Below are positions 52,107-61,194 of a DNA stretch of 64,000 nucleotides, one piece after another; the first letter of the stretch is position 1; each line of letters opens with the position of its first letter. Source of the DNA: Meira nashicola (lineage: Eukaryota > Basidiomycota > Exobasidiomycetes > Exobasidiales > Brachybasidiaceae); assembly GCA_001600355.1 (NCBI GenBank), contig BCJU01000001.1, positions 1,137,178-1,201,177 on the forward strand, written 5' to 3'. The notes beneath the pieces were generated by a model. It was not told the origin of the DNA and made no database searches. It saw nothing but the letters and a program-made list of their open reading frames with translations. A program made the position numbers and the translations under genes.

Positions 52107-52667
52107 ATGAAACTTTTTATTTCAGCTTTCTTGATTTCCTTCTTTGCTCTTGTCTTGACAATTGACATCAATGTTCCGACTTTTGGTTCAATTAAACATT
52201 CGATCGATCAAATCGGATCACAAAGTCAAATCCTTCAAACCCAAACAACAGCAACAAGTCCACTTACACAAACTGATTTAACAACAATTGAAGGTAATAT
52301 TGATAACGTTGAACTCGCTTTCGAAAAATCTTCTAATGAAATTCAAAAGTTTATTGATGGAAAAGGTAAATTGAATTCAGATCAAATTACAGTAATCGTT
52401 CAAATTTTACAAACGTATGAAAGTTATTTTAAAAGTGCATCTTAAACCCTCATTCAAATTCAAGAAAATGTTGCTGCCGTCAATGTGAATGCTAAAAATG
52501 ACGTAGCTACTAAATTACAAGCATTATATAATTCTGCTTCTGTTTGGGAAACAAATCTCGTTCCTACTGCTACTGGTAAAGATGTCGATCGTATCAAAAA
52601 TTCAAAAGCTGTTGATTTAGTGAATGAAGCTTATGCTGCATGCAAGGCATATGACGGCAATTGTTAG
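52107..52667 (+). pseudogene. HsbA-like gene 2, interrupted by an in-frame TAA
   Basis: The ATG at 52107 opens a signal peptide (MKLFISAFLISFFALVLT) and an HsbA-like N-terminal half. TAA at 52443..52445 stops it after 112 residues. The same frame then continues for 73 codons to TAG at 52667 and aligns with HsbA gene 3: IQENVAAVNVN against IQANVAALNAN, and ACKAYDGNC against ACKEYGGSC at the end. One substitution explains the break; there is no frameshift and no plausible splice that removes it. Either a young pseudogene or a stop that is read through at low level. Confidence 0.78.
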
Positions 52668-53182
52668 AGAAAAGCTTACCTGTATCTAATATAATCAATC
52701 CTTGATAGATTATTCTTAAATGATACTTATTTAGCAAACAATAAACACAATAAAATGTTAAAAGAATATTACTATGATGTATCAGCTGATCTCGAATGAA
52801 AAAAGTCTGACCTTCACCTTCTTTAATCAAACTCACTCGGTTCCGCATTCGTATAAATATTATTCTTCGGAAGTGGCGCTTGAGCCGTTAGGGTTGTTTA
52901 AGGTCATCAATCACGAATTTGAGTTCGGAATGTTTTTTATTCATATACAAACTAGCTTTCAAACGTCATAAATTTCAAACTTTCGAGGCACTGGAACCGT
53001 TTTGGACAAGTTTACGAAAGTTTAAAGACAATAATCAAAAAAAGAAAGGTATAAAAGAGTGAATTGTAAGAATAGTCTATTTCACTTTCTCCCATCATCA
53101 AACATTCTTCCTCTTACTCGTTACCTTTTCAATCATTAAACATCTTTGCCTTTACTCATTATCTTTTTAATCATCAATTAAT
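52668..53182. other. Intergenic upstream of HsbA gene 3
   Basis: Holds one exact palindrome (52838) and a near match, TGGAACCG, at 52992. TATA-like GTATAAAAG at about 53050. C/T-rich before the ATG. Confidence 0.45.
52838..52845. promoter_or_regulatory. CGGTTCCG site upstream of HsbA gene 3
   Basis: CGG-TT-CCG, about 340 bp before the ATG at 53183. Confidence 0.45.
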
Positions 53183-53740
53183 ATGAAGATCTTTAATTTT
53201 ACCTTGGCTATTCTCATTTGCACTGCAATTAGCCTTACAACTGCAGCTGTGCCAACGTATTCTGATGTTCAAACAAGCATTAACAAAATTAATTCTGCCA
53301 TTCAAACATATATTAATACAACTCCAACAACAAGTCCAATCAATCAAGCAAGTTTGAATAAAATTGAATCAAACGTTAAAGCATGGCAAACTGCATTTGA
53401 AAATTCAAAAACGATTATTTTAAGTTATCGTGATGGTAAAGCACCTACACTTACAAGTACACAAGTTGCTAGTGTAAATGCACTCGTTACTGCATTCACA
53501 AAAGGTTTTACAAAAACAACTGAAGCAATCATTGATATTCAAGCAAATGTTGCTGCTTTAAATGCTAATAAAGAATTTGGTGATCTTTTCGAAGGAGCAT
53601 TTGATCAAATGTCTAATTGGGTAACTGCTTTTACGAACATTATTTATCAAAAAGACATTGGTGAATTTTATAAAGTTACAAGCGAAATCTTAACAGAAGC
53701 TGATAATGCTTGCAAAGAATACGGCGGTAGTTGCTATTAG
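53183..53740 (+). CDS. HsbA-like secreted helical protein 3
   Basis: 185 residues, intronless. Signal peptide MKIFNFTLAILICTAISLTT, cleavage likely after TAA. The mature part begins VPTYSDVQTSINKINSAIQT and is Ser/Thr/Asn-rich between amphipathic helices, ending ADNACKEYGGSC-Y: the C-x5-C pair near the C-terminus is kept in most of the array. It is the intact sister of the interrupted gene 2. Likely a surface-active secreted protein. Confidence 0.82.
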   Translation: MKIFNFTLAILICTAISLTTAAVPTYSDVQTSINKINSAIQTYINTTPTTSPINQASLNKIESNVKAWQTAFENSKTIILSYRDGKAPTLTSTQVASVNALVTAFTKGFTKTTEAIIDIQANVAALNANKEFGDLFEGAFDQMSNWVTAFTNIIYQKDIGEFYKVTSEILTEADNACKEYGGSCY

Positions 53741-54598
53741 TAACACATATTTTATTGCGACTATATGCGCGCATGTATTCACCATACAATTTCATACTCC
53801 TTTCCACAACATATTCAGTAATTGTTGTCATCTTGAGTGAAGAGCCTGCATTGTACACCGGGCGATGCTGTTCATTGATAGCAAATGCTAAGTGAACGTT
53901 GTCGTTGTCCAAAGAATGGTTTATGTAATTCATTCAAGCCACAAACTTGCGCAATTGCAAACATGTTCCGATGGCAGCACATACTTGCATAGACAACATT
54001 GCACATATCGCTCATGAGCCGATTAATACTTGTTTTCTCTCTTTCCAATAGCTGCATCATGCATTCAATTTTCATGCAAACAAAAGACGGACTTGATGAT
54101 GAAGTTCGAATGAACGCGACATTTGACACGAATCGGTGCCGTTACAAAAAGGGGAAAAGATTTCAACGCGGAACGGTAAGAAGACCAAATAGATTTGCTC
54201 ATTGGATGAGCTTCGGCTAATACTACACACACAAAAAAAACCTTTTAATCCGGTTCCGAAAGAGAAAAGTGATTCTTAATTTAGCTCTTTGCATACATAC
54301 CAATGCCGAAGGTCCGAAACGATCTGGAATCAAATGAAGTCTAGACAATTTCGGAGAAACATGGTCGACAGGTAACTTTTGGGGCATTTTTGGGAAGAGT
54401 AGGGAAAGGAATGATATATGCTAAGCTATTGTGGGAAAGAAAGTGAGATCAGATTTGTGAGAAAGAGAGAGGAAAGAAAAGCATAAATAGCCAAACTTTT
54501 TCTCAATCTTCCCTCTCTCTTCTTCATCTCCTACCACATTCAATCACATTTCCTTTCTCTCATTCCCCTCCAAGTCCAATTCTTAGTCTTCTGAAAAG
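53741..54598. other. Intergenic upstream of HsbA gene 4
   Basis: 860 bp with short ORFs on both strands but none with a recognisable product. A C/T-rich 5' leader occupies about 54505-54590. Confidence 0.4.
54251..54258. promoter_or_regulatory. CGGTTCCG site upstream of HsbA gene 4
   Basis: CGG-TT-CCG, about 340 bp before the ATG at 54599, nearly the same spacing as at gene 3. Confidence 0.45.
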
Positions 54599-55141
54599 AT
54601 GAGATTCTTCACCTACTTCCTACTCGCATACATTGCAGTTTGCGCTGTATTTGCATCTGATTACGATTCCATCAAAGAAAAAGTTGATTTGATTCACACA
54701 CAATGTCAACATCTTTCTACCATCCCAACAAACAATGGTGGTGGCCTTATCACACTTTCAGCCGGAGCAACGATTCATGCAGATCTTCAAGCTGTAATTG
54801 ATGTTTTCGTTAGTGCAAAAGCGGAAATTGTTGCTTTCGTTGGCGTTCTTACGGTTGCAGAAGTTAATTTAATCCTTAACGTTCTTGTGGAAATTGAAAT
54901 TTTATTAAACATTACGATTGATTTAATTCTTGGACTCGAGATTGGATTAAACATTCTTGGTTTAGGAAATGAATGCGGTCAAGATTTATTGGATTTAAAT
55001 GTTTCCGTTACAGCATTCATTGATGCTTTCTTGGGTATCATTCCTTCAAATTGCGGTAGTTGCAAGAGAAAAGCATCAAGAGTTACCAATCAAATTCAAG
55101 ATACATGCACAAAAGGTTGTGAAGGATATGACACTTGCTGA
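54599..55141 (+). CDS. HsbA-like secreted helical protein 4
   Basis: 180 residues. Signal peptide MRFFTYFLLAYIAVCAVFA. Unlike gene 3, the central helices are strikingly aliphatic (VVEIEILLNITIDLILGLEI-like; Val/Ile/Leu-rich), then ECGQDLLDLNVSVTAFIDAF, and a Cys-rich end (NCGSCKRKAS, CTKGCEGYDTC). With genes 5 and 6 it forms a subgroup sharing CGQDLL and the C-terminal GC-x-x-Y-x-x-C. A hydrophobic helical core fits adsorption to hydrophobic surfaces. Confidence 0.84.
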   Translation: MRFFTYFLLAYIAVCAVFASDYDSIKEKVDLIHTQCQHLSTIPTNNGGGLITLSAGATIHADLQAVIDVFVSAKAEIVAFVGVLTVAEVNLILNVLVEIEILLNITIDLILGLEIGLNILGLGNECGQDLLDLNVSVTAFIDAFLGIIPSNCGSCKRKASRVTNQIQDTCTKGCEGYDTC

Positions 55142-55317
55142 ACTAGAGTCAAAGTAGTTTCACTCTTTATTATACAATTGGACACTTTCACTTTTTCTTC
55201 TTCGAGATCACCTAAAATGAACAATCCAATCATCTTCTTCTACTCCACATACATTTGTGTGTTTTGATTTGAAACGTAATCAGTATTACAAGTCAACGTG
55301 TGATCTTAAGATGATCG

Positions 55318-55325
55318 GCGCCGAG
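55318..55325. promoter_or_regulatory. CGGCGCCG site upstream of HsbA gene 5
   Basis: CGG-CG-CCG, about 205 bp before the ATG at 55530; a GGTATATAAG TATA element lies between them. Confidence 0.45.
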
Positions 55326-55529
55326 ATCAGAACTTCCTTTGTGGGTATTTTGTTTACGCCTTCTGGTCCCTTTGTCATGTATAATTTGGGGTGTGCGAGG
55401 GATTCTGATTGTTAAAGATGAAAGGTATATAAGATGCAATCAAAAACAGTTCAACATCTTTAAACCCACAACCACCAATTCATCCAATTCAACCAATTCA
55501 AATCTCAAACAACTCAATTACTGAAAAAG

Positions 55530-56057
55530 ATGAAGTTCTTCTACTTTTTCATCTTTGCACTCTTTGCTGTTCAATCAGTATTTGCTGCAGATGTTACATC
55601 TGTTAAAGCAAAACTTCAAGCACTTGATAATCAATGCGATAAATTCTCTAAACTTTCTTCAAGTATTACTGTAACTGTTTCTGTTGCAGCAACGATTGAA
55701 GCTGAAATTGTTGCAATCATTACGGCTTTAGTGAATCTTCAAGCTGAAATTAATGCTTATGTTGGTGTTTTTGCAGAAGCAGATGCAGAAGTTATTATTG
55801 ACGCTTTAGCTGATATTGAAGGTGATATTAGTGCCGGAATTGCAGCTGTGATTGCACTTAAAGCAAGTTTAACTCTTATTGGTGAAAATACAAAATGTGG
55901 TCAAGATTTACTTAACCTTCAAGTTGCAATTAACGCTTTCATTGGTGTATTTTTGGGTAGTATTCCTTCTGCTTCAAAAGATAGTGCGAAAAGCGTTTGC
56001 AAGAATCTTCAAAGTGATGCAACAAAAGGTTGCCAAGCATATAGCACATGCAGTTAA
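55530..56057 (+). CDS. HsbA-like secreted helical protein 5
   Basis: 175 residues. Signal peptide MKFFYFFIFALFAVQSVFA, then ADVTSVKAKLQALDNQCDKF. The core is Ala/Val/Ile-rich (TIEAEIVAIITALVNLQAEI, IAAVIALKASLTLIG), followed by KCGQDLLNLQVAINAFIGVF and the end SVCKNLQSDATKGCQAYSTC-S. Its 5' leader is long and A/C-rich, with repeated CCAATTCA-like segments around 55477-55500. Clear paralogue of genes 4 and 6. Confidence 0.85.
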   Translation: MKFFYFFIFALFAVQSVFAADVTSVKAKLQALDNQCDKFSKLSSSITVTVSVAATIEAEIVAIITALVNLQAEINAYVGVFAEADAEVIIDALADIEGDISAGIAAVIALKASLTLIGENTKCGQDLLNLQVAINAFIGVFLGSIPSASKDSAKSVCKNLQSDATKGCQAYSTCS

Positions 56058-56281
56058 ACAAAAGTGTTTCTTTCATCATTTTATTACAACTCATTCTGGC
56101 CAAATGAAATAATTGAAATGAAATGATTATTCTTCCCTCTTTTTCCACAAATAAAATCCAAATGAGTGATTAATTGTTTGAATAATAATAATAATAAGGC
56201 CAAGATTTGTAAGTGGTCAAATTGATTGATGAAAAAAGACGGATTATCTTCACAAAATAATAAAAAAGAGCAAATGACGGA

Positions 56282-56323
56282 CGGAGCCGTAGATTTACGC
56301 CGCCGCGATCGGAAAATTTTCCG
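56282..56323. promoter_or_regulatory. CGGAGCCG and a 14-bp CGG-N8-CCG palindrome upstream of HsbA gene 6
   Basis: CGG-AG-CCG at 56282..56289 is followed 21 bp later by the perfect palindrome CGGAAAATTTTCCG at 56310..56323, about 290 bp before the ATG at 56609. Both have outward CGG triplets. Confidence 0.45.
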
Positions 56324-56608
56324 TTTTTGACAAATTGATGGTTAGAATTATTCCAGAAAATAAAGAAAAGAACGACGGAATTCCTTCAACAAGACAAAAG
56401 CCAAGGATAAGAGTCAGATACGAAATTAAGCGGAAAATGTAATTCTGGAAGTGGACCTCCGTATGAAGAAGAAGAATTCGGCTCAACTGATTTTCTGAAA
56501 GAGATAAAAAGACTGCTTTTAACGGTTTTCACTTCTCTTTCTTTCCTCCATCACCAAGAAATTCCCTTTTCTCAATTCTCTTCAATCCCTTTCAAACAAA
56601 TCATCAAA

Positions 56609-57154
56609 ATGAAATTCTTCACTTATCTCTTAATGGCCCTTGCTGCCATCTCTATGGTCATGGCCACTAATGCAGGTGTCACAACACCATCAACATTTGT
56701 TGAAATCAAGGCAGAAGTTGATCTTTTACCTGATAGTTGTTCAAGTTTATCACAATACTCTCCTTCTGAGATCGTTTCCGTTGACGTTTCTGCTCAAATT
56801 GCAGCACAAATTCAAGCAATCGTTGCTGTTTTCGTTGATCTTAAAGTTTTAGTTCAAGCTTATGTTGGTGTCTTGGCTGTTGTTGAAGTTGATGCAATCG
56901 TTGAAGTTTTAGTTAGCGCTCATGTTTATCTTAAAATTGCAATTGAAATCTTAGTTCAACTTCAAATCGCAATTAATGCTTCTGGTGGTAATACTTGTGG
57001 TCAAGATTTACTCGATTTAAATGTTTCAATTCAAGCTTTCGTAGAAGCTTTCTTGGAAATCGTTCCAGACGAATCTCAAGATTCAACAAAACAAACTTGT
57101 CAAGATATTCAAGATACTGCAACTCAAGGTTGCTCTGCTTATGGTTCTTGTTAA
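56609..57154 (+). CDS. HsbA-like secreted helical protein 6
   Basis: 181 residues. Signal peptide MKFFTYLLMALAAISMVMA. Mature part: STFVEIKAEVDLLPDSCSSL, an extremely Val-rich core (IVAVFVDLKVLVQAYVGVLA), TCGQDLLDLNVSIQAFVEAF, and an acidic/Gln-rich end QTCQDIQDTATQGCSAYGSC. The last residue is a cysteine. The protein is rich in beta-branched residues yet keeps helical heptad-like spacing; this subgroup (4-6) may be more surface-active than genes 1-3 and 7-9. Confidence 0.85.
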   Translation: MKFFTYLLMALAAISMVMATNAGVTTPSTFVEIKAEVDLLPDSCSSLSQYSPSEIVSVDVSAQIAAQIQAIVAVFVDLKVLVQAYVGVLAVVEVDAIVEVLVSAHVYLKIAIEILVQLQIAINASGGNTCGQDLLDLNVSIQAFVEAFLEIVPDESQDSTKQTCQDIQDTATQGCSAYGSC

Positions 57155-57318
57155 TCAAATTCAAATCTCATCAAAGATCTCTATCTCATCATGTCACCAT
57201 ATAATCTCATCTCTCATTTGTCATACTGCTTATAAAGAATTCAATCGTTCATTTCACTCCCCAAAGACTGTCTTTGTGCACAAATAAGTACCCTTCTTAA
57301 GGGAGAGTGTGTAGTAAA

Positions 57319-57372
57319 CGGCGCCGCAAGCTTGATTTAATAAATATATTCTCGAACATTTTACCGGAACCG
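57319..57372. promoter_or_regulatory. CGGCGCCG and CGGAACCG sites upstream of the HsbA remnant
   Basis: CGG-CG-CCG at 57319..57326 and CGG-AA-CCG at 57365..57372. The second lies within a block (TCTCGAAC, then TTTTAAGG) that is repeated upstream of gene 7 at 57773..57799. Confidence 0.45.
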
Positions 57373-57485
57373 CTTTTAAGGCCAGCTAAGCAAGATGGTC
57401 AAGATTTACCATATTTAACAATCTTTCAAGGATGAACCAATTCTTTTTCTTTTTATTACTTTTGGATATTCAAGTATGATTCTTC

Positions 57486-57629
57486 TCAATGAAGCAATTC
57501 ATAGATTTGTAAAAGCCGCACTAAAGATTTTTATCAACTTCTCAACAATCAAAAGTCAAAGACATTTGCACTAAACTTCAAAGAGATACTCAAAATGCTT
57601 GTAGTACTTATCAAAACAAATGTTTATAG
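57486..57629 (+). pseudogene. Degraded 3' remnant of an HsbA-like gene
   Basis: The stretch CTCAATGAAGCAATTCATAG (57486 on) matches gene 7 coding sequence for LNEAIHGF; further on, another frame reads DICTKLQRDTQNACSTYQNK then C-L-stop, matching SICAKLQEDTQKGCQAYYDKC in gene 7. The two parts are in different frames, and the first two thirds of the gene, including the signal peptide, are missing. The upstream block also matches the gene 7 promoter. So this is a decayed tandem copy adjacent to its intact sister. Confidence 0.75.
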
Positions 57630-57778
57630 CATATCTTTTTCTCCCGCACAATGTACTTAAACGAATAAATAACAATCACATTATAACATTATTCATCTGA
57701 GTTTTGTGGGCTAATATAATATATACAGCCCCGCATTTTATAAACTCAACTCAATATATTTCTTCTCGAACGGTTTAT

Positions 57779-57786
57779 CGGCACCG
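57779..57786. promoter_or_regulatory. CGGCACCG site upstream of HsbA gene 7
   Basis: CGG-CA-CCG, about 100 bp before the ATG at 57884, the closest of the set. Confidence 0.4.
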
Positions 57787-57883
57787 CTGTTAAGGTCAAA
57801 TTAATATTGATTCATCACAAACAAAACAGCAAAGGAATAATAATTCCATCACAGATTTTCAACTCCTCCCACCATTATCCAAA

Positions 57884-58429
57884 ATGATGAGACAAACATT
57901 AATCGCTTTATTTCTTTTTATTTTGCCTTACGTTGTTTTAGCGACTGACTATAATAACGTTCAAACGAGTATCAATCTTATCAGAGAATATTCCAAAGGA
58001 CTTCAAGATGTTTATAAACCATCAGAAATAAACTCTCAAACTGCAGGTGACGTTACATATTTCTTGGATACTATACTTATACCAATCAAGAACAGTAAAG
58101 CTCAAATTCAAGCTTTTACCGGGACGTTACAATCAAGTGAAGCAGATACTATCGTATCCAGTATTACTTTAATCGAATCCGATTTTGCTAAAGGAATGCC
58201 AAGTATTATCGATCTTAAAGCTGCTCTTATCGCTGCAGGCGCAAAAGATGAAATGGAATACTATATAAATTATCTCAATGAAGCAATTCATGGATTTGCT
58301 AAACCTTTACCAAAGATTTTACCATCTCCTCAACAAGCAACAGCAAAAAGTATTTGCGCAAAACTTCAAGAAGATACGCAAAAAGGTTGTCAAGCTTATT
58401 ACGATAAATGTTCACAATATGTCTTTTAA
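57884..58429 (+). CDS. HsbA-like secreted helical protein 7
   Basis: 181 residues (Met1-Met2 doublet; either ATG works). Signal peptide MMRQTLIALFLFILPYVVLA. Mature part TDYNNVQTSINLIREYSKGL, then IQAFTGTLQSSEADTIVSSI, LNEAIHGFAKPLPKILP and the end SICAKLQEDTQKGCQAYYDK-C-SQYVF. It keeps the penultimate Cys pair but has a five-residue extension after the last cysteine and lacks CGQDLL. Closest to the remnant just upstream. Confidence 0.82.
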   Translation: MMRQTLIALFLFILPYVVLATDYNNVQTSINLIREYSKGLQDVYKPSEINSQTAGDVTYFLDTILIPIKNSKAQIQAFTGTLQSSEADTIVSSITLIESDFAKGMPSIIDLKAALIAAGAKDEMEYYINYLNEAIHGFAKPLPKILPSPQQATAKSICAKLQEDTQKGCQAYYDKCSQYVF

Positions 58430-59031
58430 GTTGAATAACTTTAGCCCACCCCTCCATCTCTATAATGTATGTGAATGAACAAATGAATCACAATAACAAC
58501 ATGAAAATTATTATTGGCCGGACGGTGTGATTTGTAAAATACTAGACAACCAACCACGGTTCCGCACTTTCGGCTCCTGAAACAGAATGAGCTCACAAAA
58601 AAATGATGACTCAAACTCGATGGAAAGGACATATCAACAATTCTTTACAAAGATCAAAGAATTCAAAAGAAGGGTGATTGTGATAAGTTTAATAATCATG
58701 AATCTATAAGAAAAGATTCTGTCTTTCAATCTTGTCACAATATCACTTTAAAACTTTCATTCTTTCGATCGATCATAATATCATTCCGTCCTTTGGCGTA
58801 AAAAGTGATCGATGACAAAAAGAGAGTACCTAGCAAGTTCCGAAGCGGTATTTGAAAAATATAAAGATGTCGATGGAATTGCGAAGACATCAATATCGTA
58901 AATGGGAAGAAATACAAGAGTCCGAAAAGCTTAAAAGGAGTACAATTTTTTATATAATTTTCCCACTCTTTCCTCCCATCATCATTCCAAAGCAAAAACC
59001 ACACTACTCTTATCAAAACATTCAGTCAAAG
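58430..59031. other. Intergenic upstream of HsbA gene 8
   Basis: Contains the palindrome at 58557 and, at 58869..58891, a block GTCGATGGAATTGCGAAGAC that recurs upstream of gene 9. An in-frame stretch before the gene 8 ATG is open but is leader, not protein. Confidence 0.45.
58557..58564. promoter_or_regulatory. CGGTTCCG site upstream of HsbA gene 8
   Basis: CGG-TT-CCG, about 470 bp before the ATG at 59032. Confidence 0.4.
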
Positions 59032-59568
59032 ATGAAGTTAATCAGCTATTTATTGCTCATCATCGGCTTGTTTACCTTGGCTTATGCTCAAGCTTCAACA
59101 TTTGCTTCTATTCAAGCAGATCTTGCTACCGCTCAAACTGGTGCAAATGGTTTCAAACAATCTGCTTCTTCTACAAGCGCAACAGCAGCTACTGTAAGTA
59201 CAATTTCTGCAAGTCTCTCAGCTATCTCAAACGCTTTTGTCGATGCATCATCAAAGATTGGTACATATCAAGGTACATTTACTCAAGATCAAATTGATAC
59301 TACTCTTACAATTTTCGGTCAAATTCGTGATTCAATTACTGCAGGTACAGCAAGTCTTACTTCAAACAAAGCAGCATTTACTGCAGTCGATACAACCCAT
59401 AAAATTGCTGATGGTTTAGGTCTCTTGGATAGTACAACTGGTTCAATTACAGCTTCTCTCGTTACCGTATTTACCGCAAATGCTCAATCAAAAGTTAAAA
59501 CTGTTGGTCAAGCTATCGAAAATAGCGCATACAACACTTGTCAAAGCTATGGTGGTAGTTCATGCTAA
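59032..59568 (+). CDS. HsbA-like secreted helical protein 8
   Basis: 178 residues from the ATG at 59032. The in-frame ORF opens at 58852, but that would put 60 charged residues before the signal peptide MKLISYLLLIIGLFTLAYA. Mature part: QASTFASIQADLATAQTGAN, a Ser/Thr/Ala-rich core (SSTSATAATVSTISASLSAI), TYQGTFTQDQIDTTLTIFGQ and the end AYNTCQSYGGSSC. Only two cysteines remain, both at the C-terminus. Paired with gene 9 by sequence and promoter. Confidence 0.83.
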   Translation: MKLISYLLLIIGLFTLAYAQASTFASIQADLATAQTGANGFKQSASSTSATAATVSTISASLSAISNAFVDASSKIGTYQGTFTQDQIDTTLTIFGQIRDSITAGTASLTSNKAAFTAVDTTHKIADGLGLLDSTTGSITASLVTVFTANAQSKVKTVGQAIENSAYNTCQSYGGSSC

Positions 59569-60539
59569 ACCGTCAAAACGAATCGCAACCAGCATAAGAT
59601 CGGCTCTATTATCTTTGATAGAATTTCCCTTTTGTTTTCTGTATGTTGCGTTTTTCAAAATGATCTACAATTCAATTTGATCAACTTCTCACCACTTTTT
59701 ATGAAACGATGTCGACTCTGCATTTTGATATTGAGAAATTGCTAAGAGAGTGCCAAGAAATTTGCGTCATCAATGAAATAATATTAATAGCTTCTTAGGA
59801 GACCAAAGATCAGTATTCCATCCTCATCTTGCCAGGAAACAAAGGATATAAATCGGCTGCATTTTCAGCTATCAAAATGGCGTAAAGACAACAGGACAAT
59901 TTAATCACTGATAGAAGTAAGGCACCTCCTAATACATCCTTCTCCGCTTTGCTCTCGTACGAGATGATCATGGTGACAAAAGCAGCTATTAATTTGTGAT
60001 GTCACGATTTGCTTCTCCTCCTCAACCCATAACGCCATACCGACAATGATTACGTACTTCATTTGAGGATAGCCATCACATCGTTGCTAATCAGAATACG
60101 CAAAAAGGATAGAAAAGCGCCTCCTCCTTTTCTAAGAATGCTGAGTTATTCTTGATTGCAGCTCCGCTTCTTTCCACTGCGCCAAATATGTACCTAATAA
60201 GTTCAGCGAAATTTCGTTTGTTCGAGTTAAGGGCACGAAGGAATGAGGAAAAAATGCAGATTAAGGGACGCCTGACCGATATTTTAACGCCAACAATACA
60301 CACCGACACCATCAAGATGCAACTTGATACGCAAACTGTCGACGGAGATGCGAAGACAACGTCATAAGGTCACATGTGAAAATTGTATGTTTGAGAGGAT
60401 CTTTTTGAGAAAATTTTATTCTTCTTGGAAAGCTTAAAAGCCGGCATATTTTGAAAATGTCTTCAAATCAATTCCTCATTCTCTCATCGAATCTTGACCA
60501 TCCAAATATTCTTTACCAAGCAAAAAATTCACCTTAATC
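59569..60539. other. Intergenic upstream of HsbA gene 9
   Basis: 970 bp. Short overlapping ORFs around 60091-60367 have no recognisable product. The block GTCGACGGAGATGCGAAGAC at 60338 duplicates the gene 8 promoter block. No exact CGG-N2-CCG seen. Confidence 0.45.
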
Positions 60540-61076
60540 ATGAAGATCTTTGCCTTCTTCTTATTGCTCATCGCTTCCCTCTCGATCGTTTGCGCAAATG
60601 CAGTCACGTTTGACTCTATCAAGCAAAAACTTTCGCAAGCTGATTCAGACGCAAAACGTTTTGCTTCACTTGCAAACGCAAATCCTGTAACCGCTAATGG
60701 TGCAGCACAAATTGTTTCAGCTCTTTTGTCAACTCATATCGAATTCATCGATGCAACTGGACAAATTTACACTTTCCAAGGTAATGTCACTTCCGCTCAA
60801 GTTTATTCAATTATTACCATCTTGAACTCTCTTCAAATTTCCTTCAACACTGGTATTCCGCATTTAGTCAACAATAAAGCTGCCATTGTCGCTGCCGGTC
60901 GTGCTGAAGATGTTGCAGATCGCCTTGCTGCTTTGGACGGCAGTGCTGGCGCCCTTGTTGCTGGCTTGAAGACTATCGTTCCAGAAAGCTTGAAACAACA
61001 GGTATCCGACGTTGCTGGTAACATTGGCACGAATGCTTTTAACGGTTGCAATGCATTTGATGGTAAAGCCTGCTAG
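60540..61076 (+). CDS. HsbA-like secreted helical protein 9
   Basis: 178 residues. Signal peptide MKIFAFFLLLIASLSIVCA. Mature part NAVTFDSIKQKLSQADSDAK, IEFIDATGQIYTFQGNVTSA, NKAAIVAAGRAEDVADRLAA, LKTIVPESLKQQVSDVAGNI and the end AFNGCNAFDGKAC. The YxFQG-(N/T)-x-T block and two-cysteine ending group it with gene 8. Codon choice has more C/G in third positions than in genes 2 and 3. Last member of the array; it converges on the HIT gene with 118 bp between. Confidence 0.83.
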   Translation: MKIFAFFLLLIASLSIVCANAVTFDSIKQKLSQADSDAKRFASLANANPVTANGAAQIVSALLSTHIEFIDATGQIYTFQGNVTSAQVYSIITILNSLQISFNTGIPHLVNNKAAIVAAGRAEDVADRLAALDGSAGALVAGLKTIVPESLKQQVSDVAGNIGTNAFNGCNAFDGKAC

Positions 61077-61194
61077 AGGTTTGCAATAGACCAGACTCAA
61101 AGCTGGGTTCGACAACAGCCATAACCATCAAAACAGTTTTTTCAACCATATAGGTAGATAAATACATCCTATTTCAATAATGATTTCGTTTGCT

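Noticed and set aside
53741..54598. Overlapping ORFs on both strands between HsbA genes 3 and 4
   Set aside because: Mutual shadows with no signal peptide and no similarity to the HsbA family or each other.
58852..59031. 60-residue N-terminal extension of HsbA gene 8
   Set aside because: Charged, unrelated to other family members, and would bury the signal peptide; the region matches the promoter block of gene 9.
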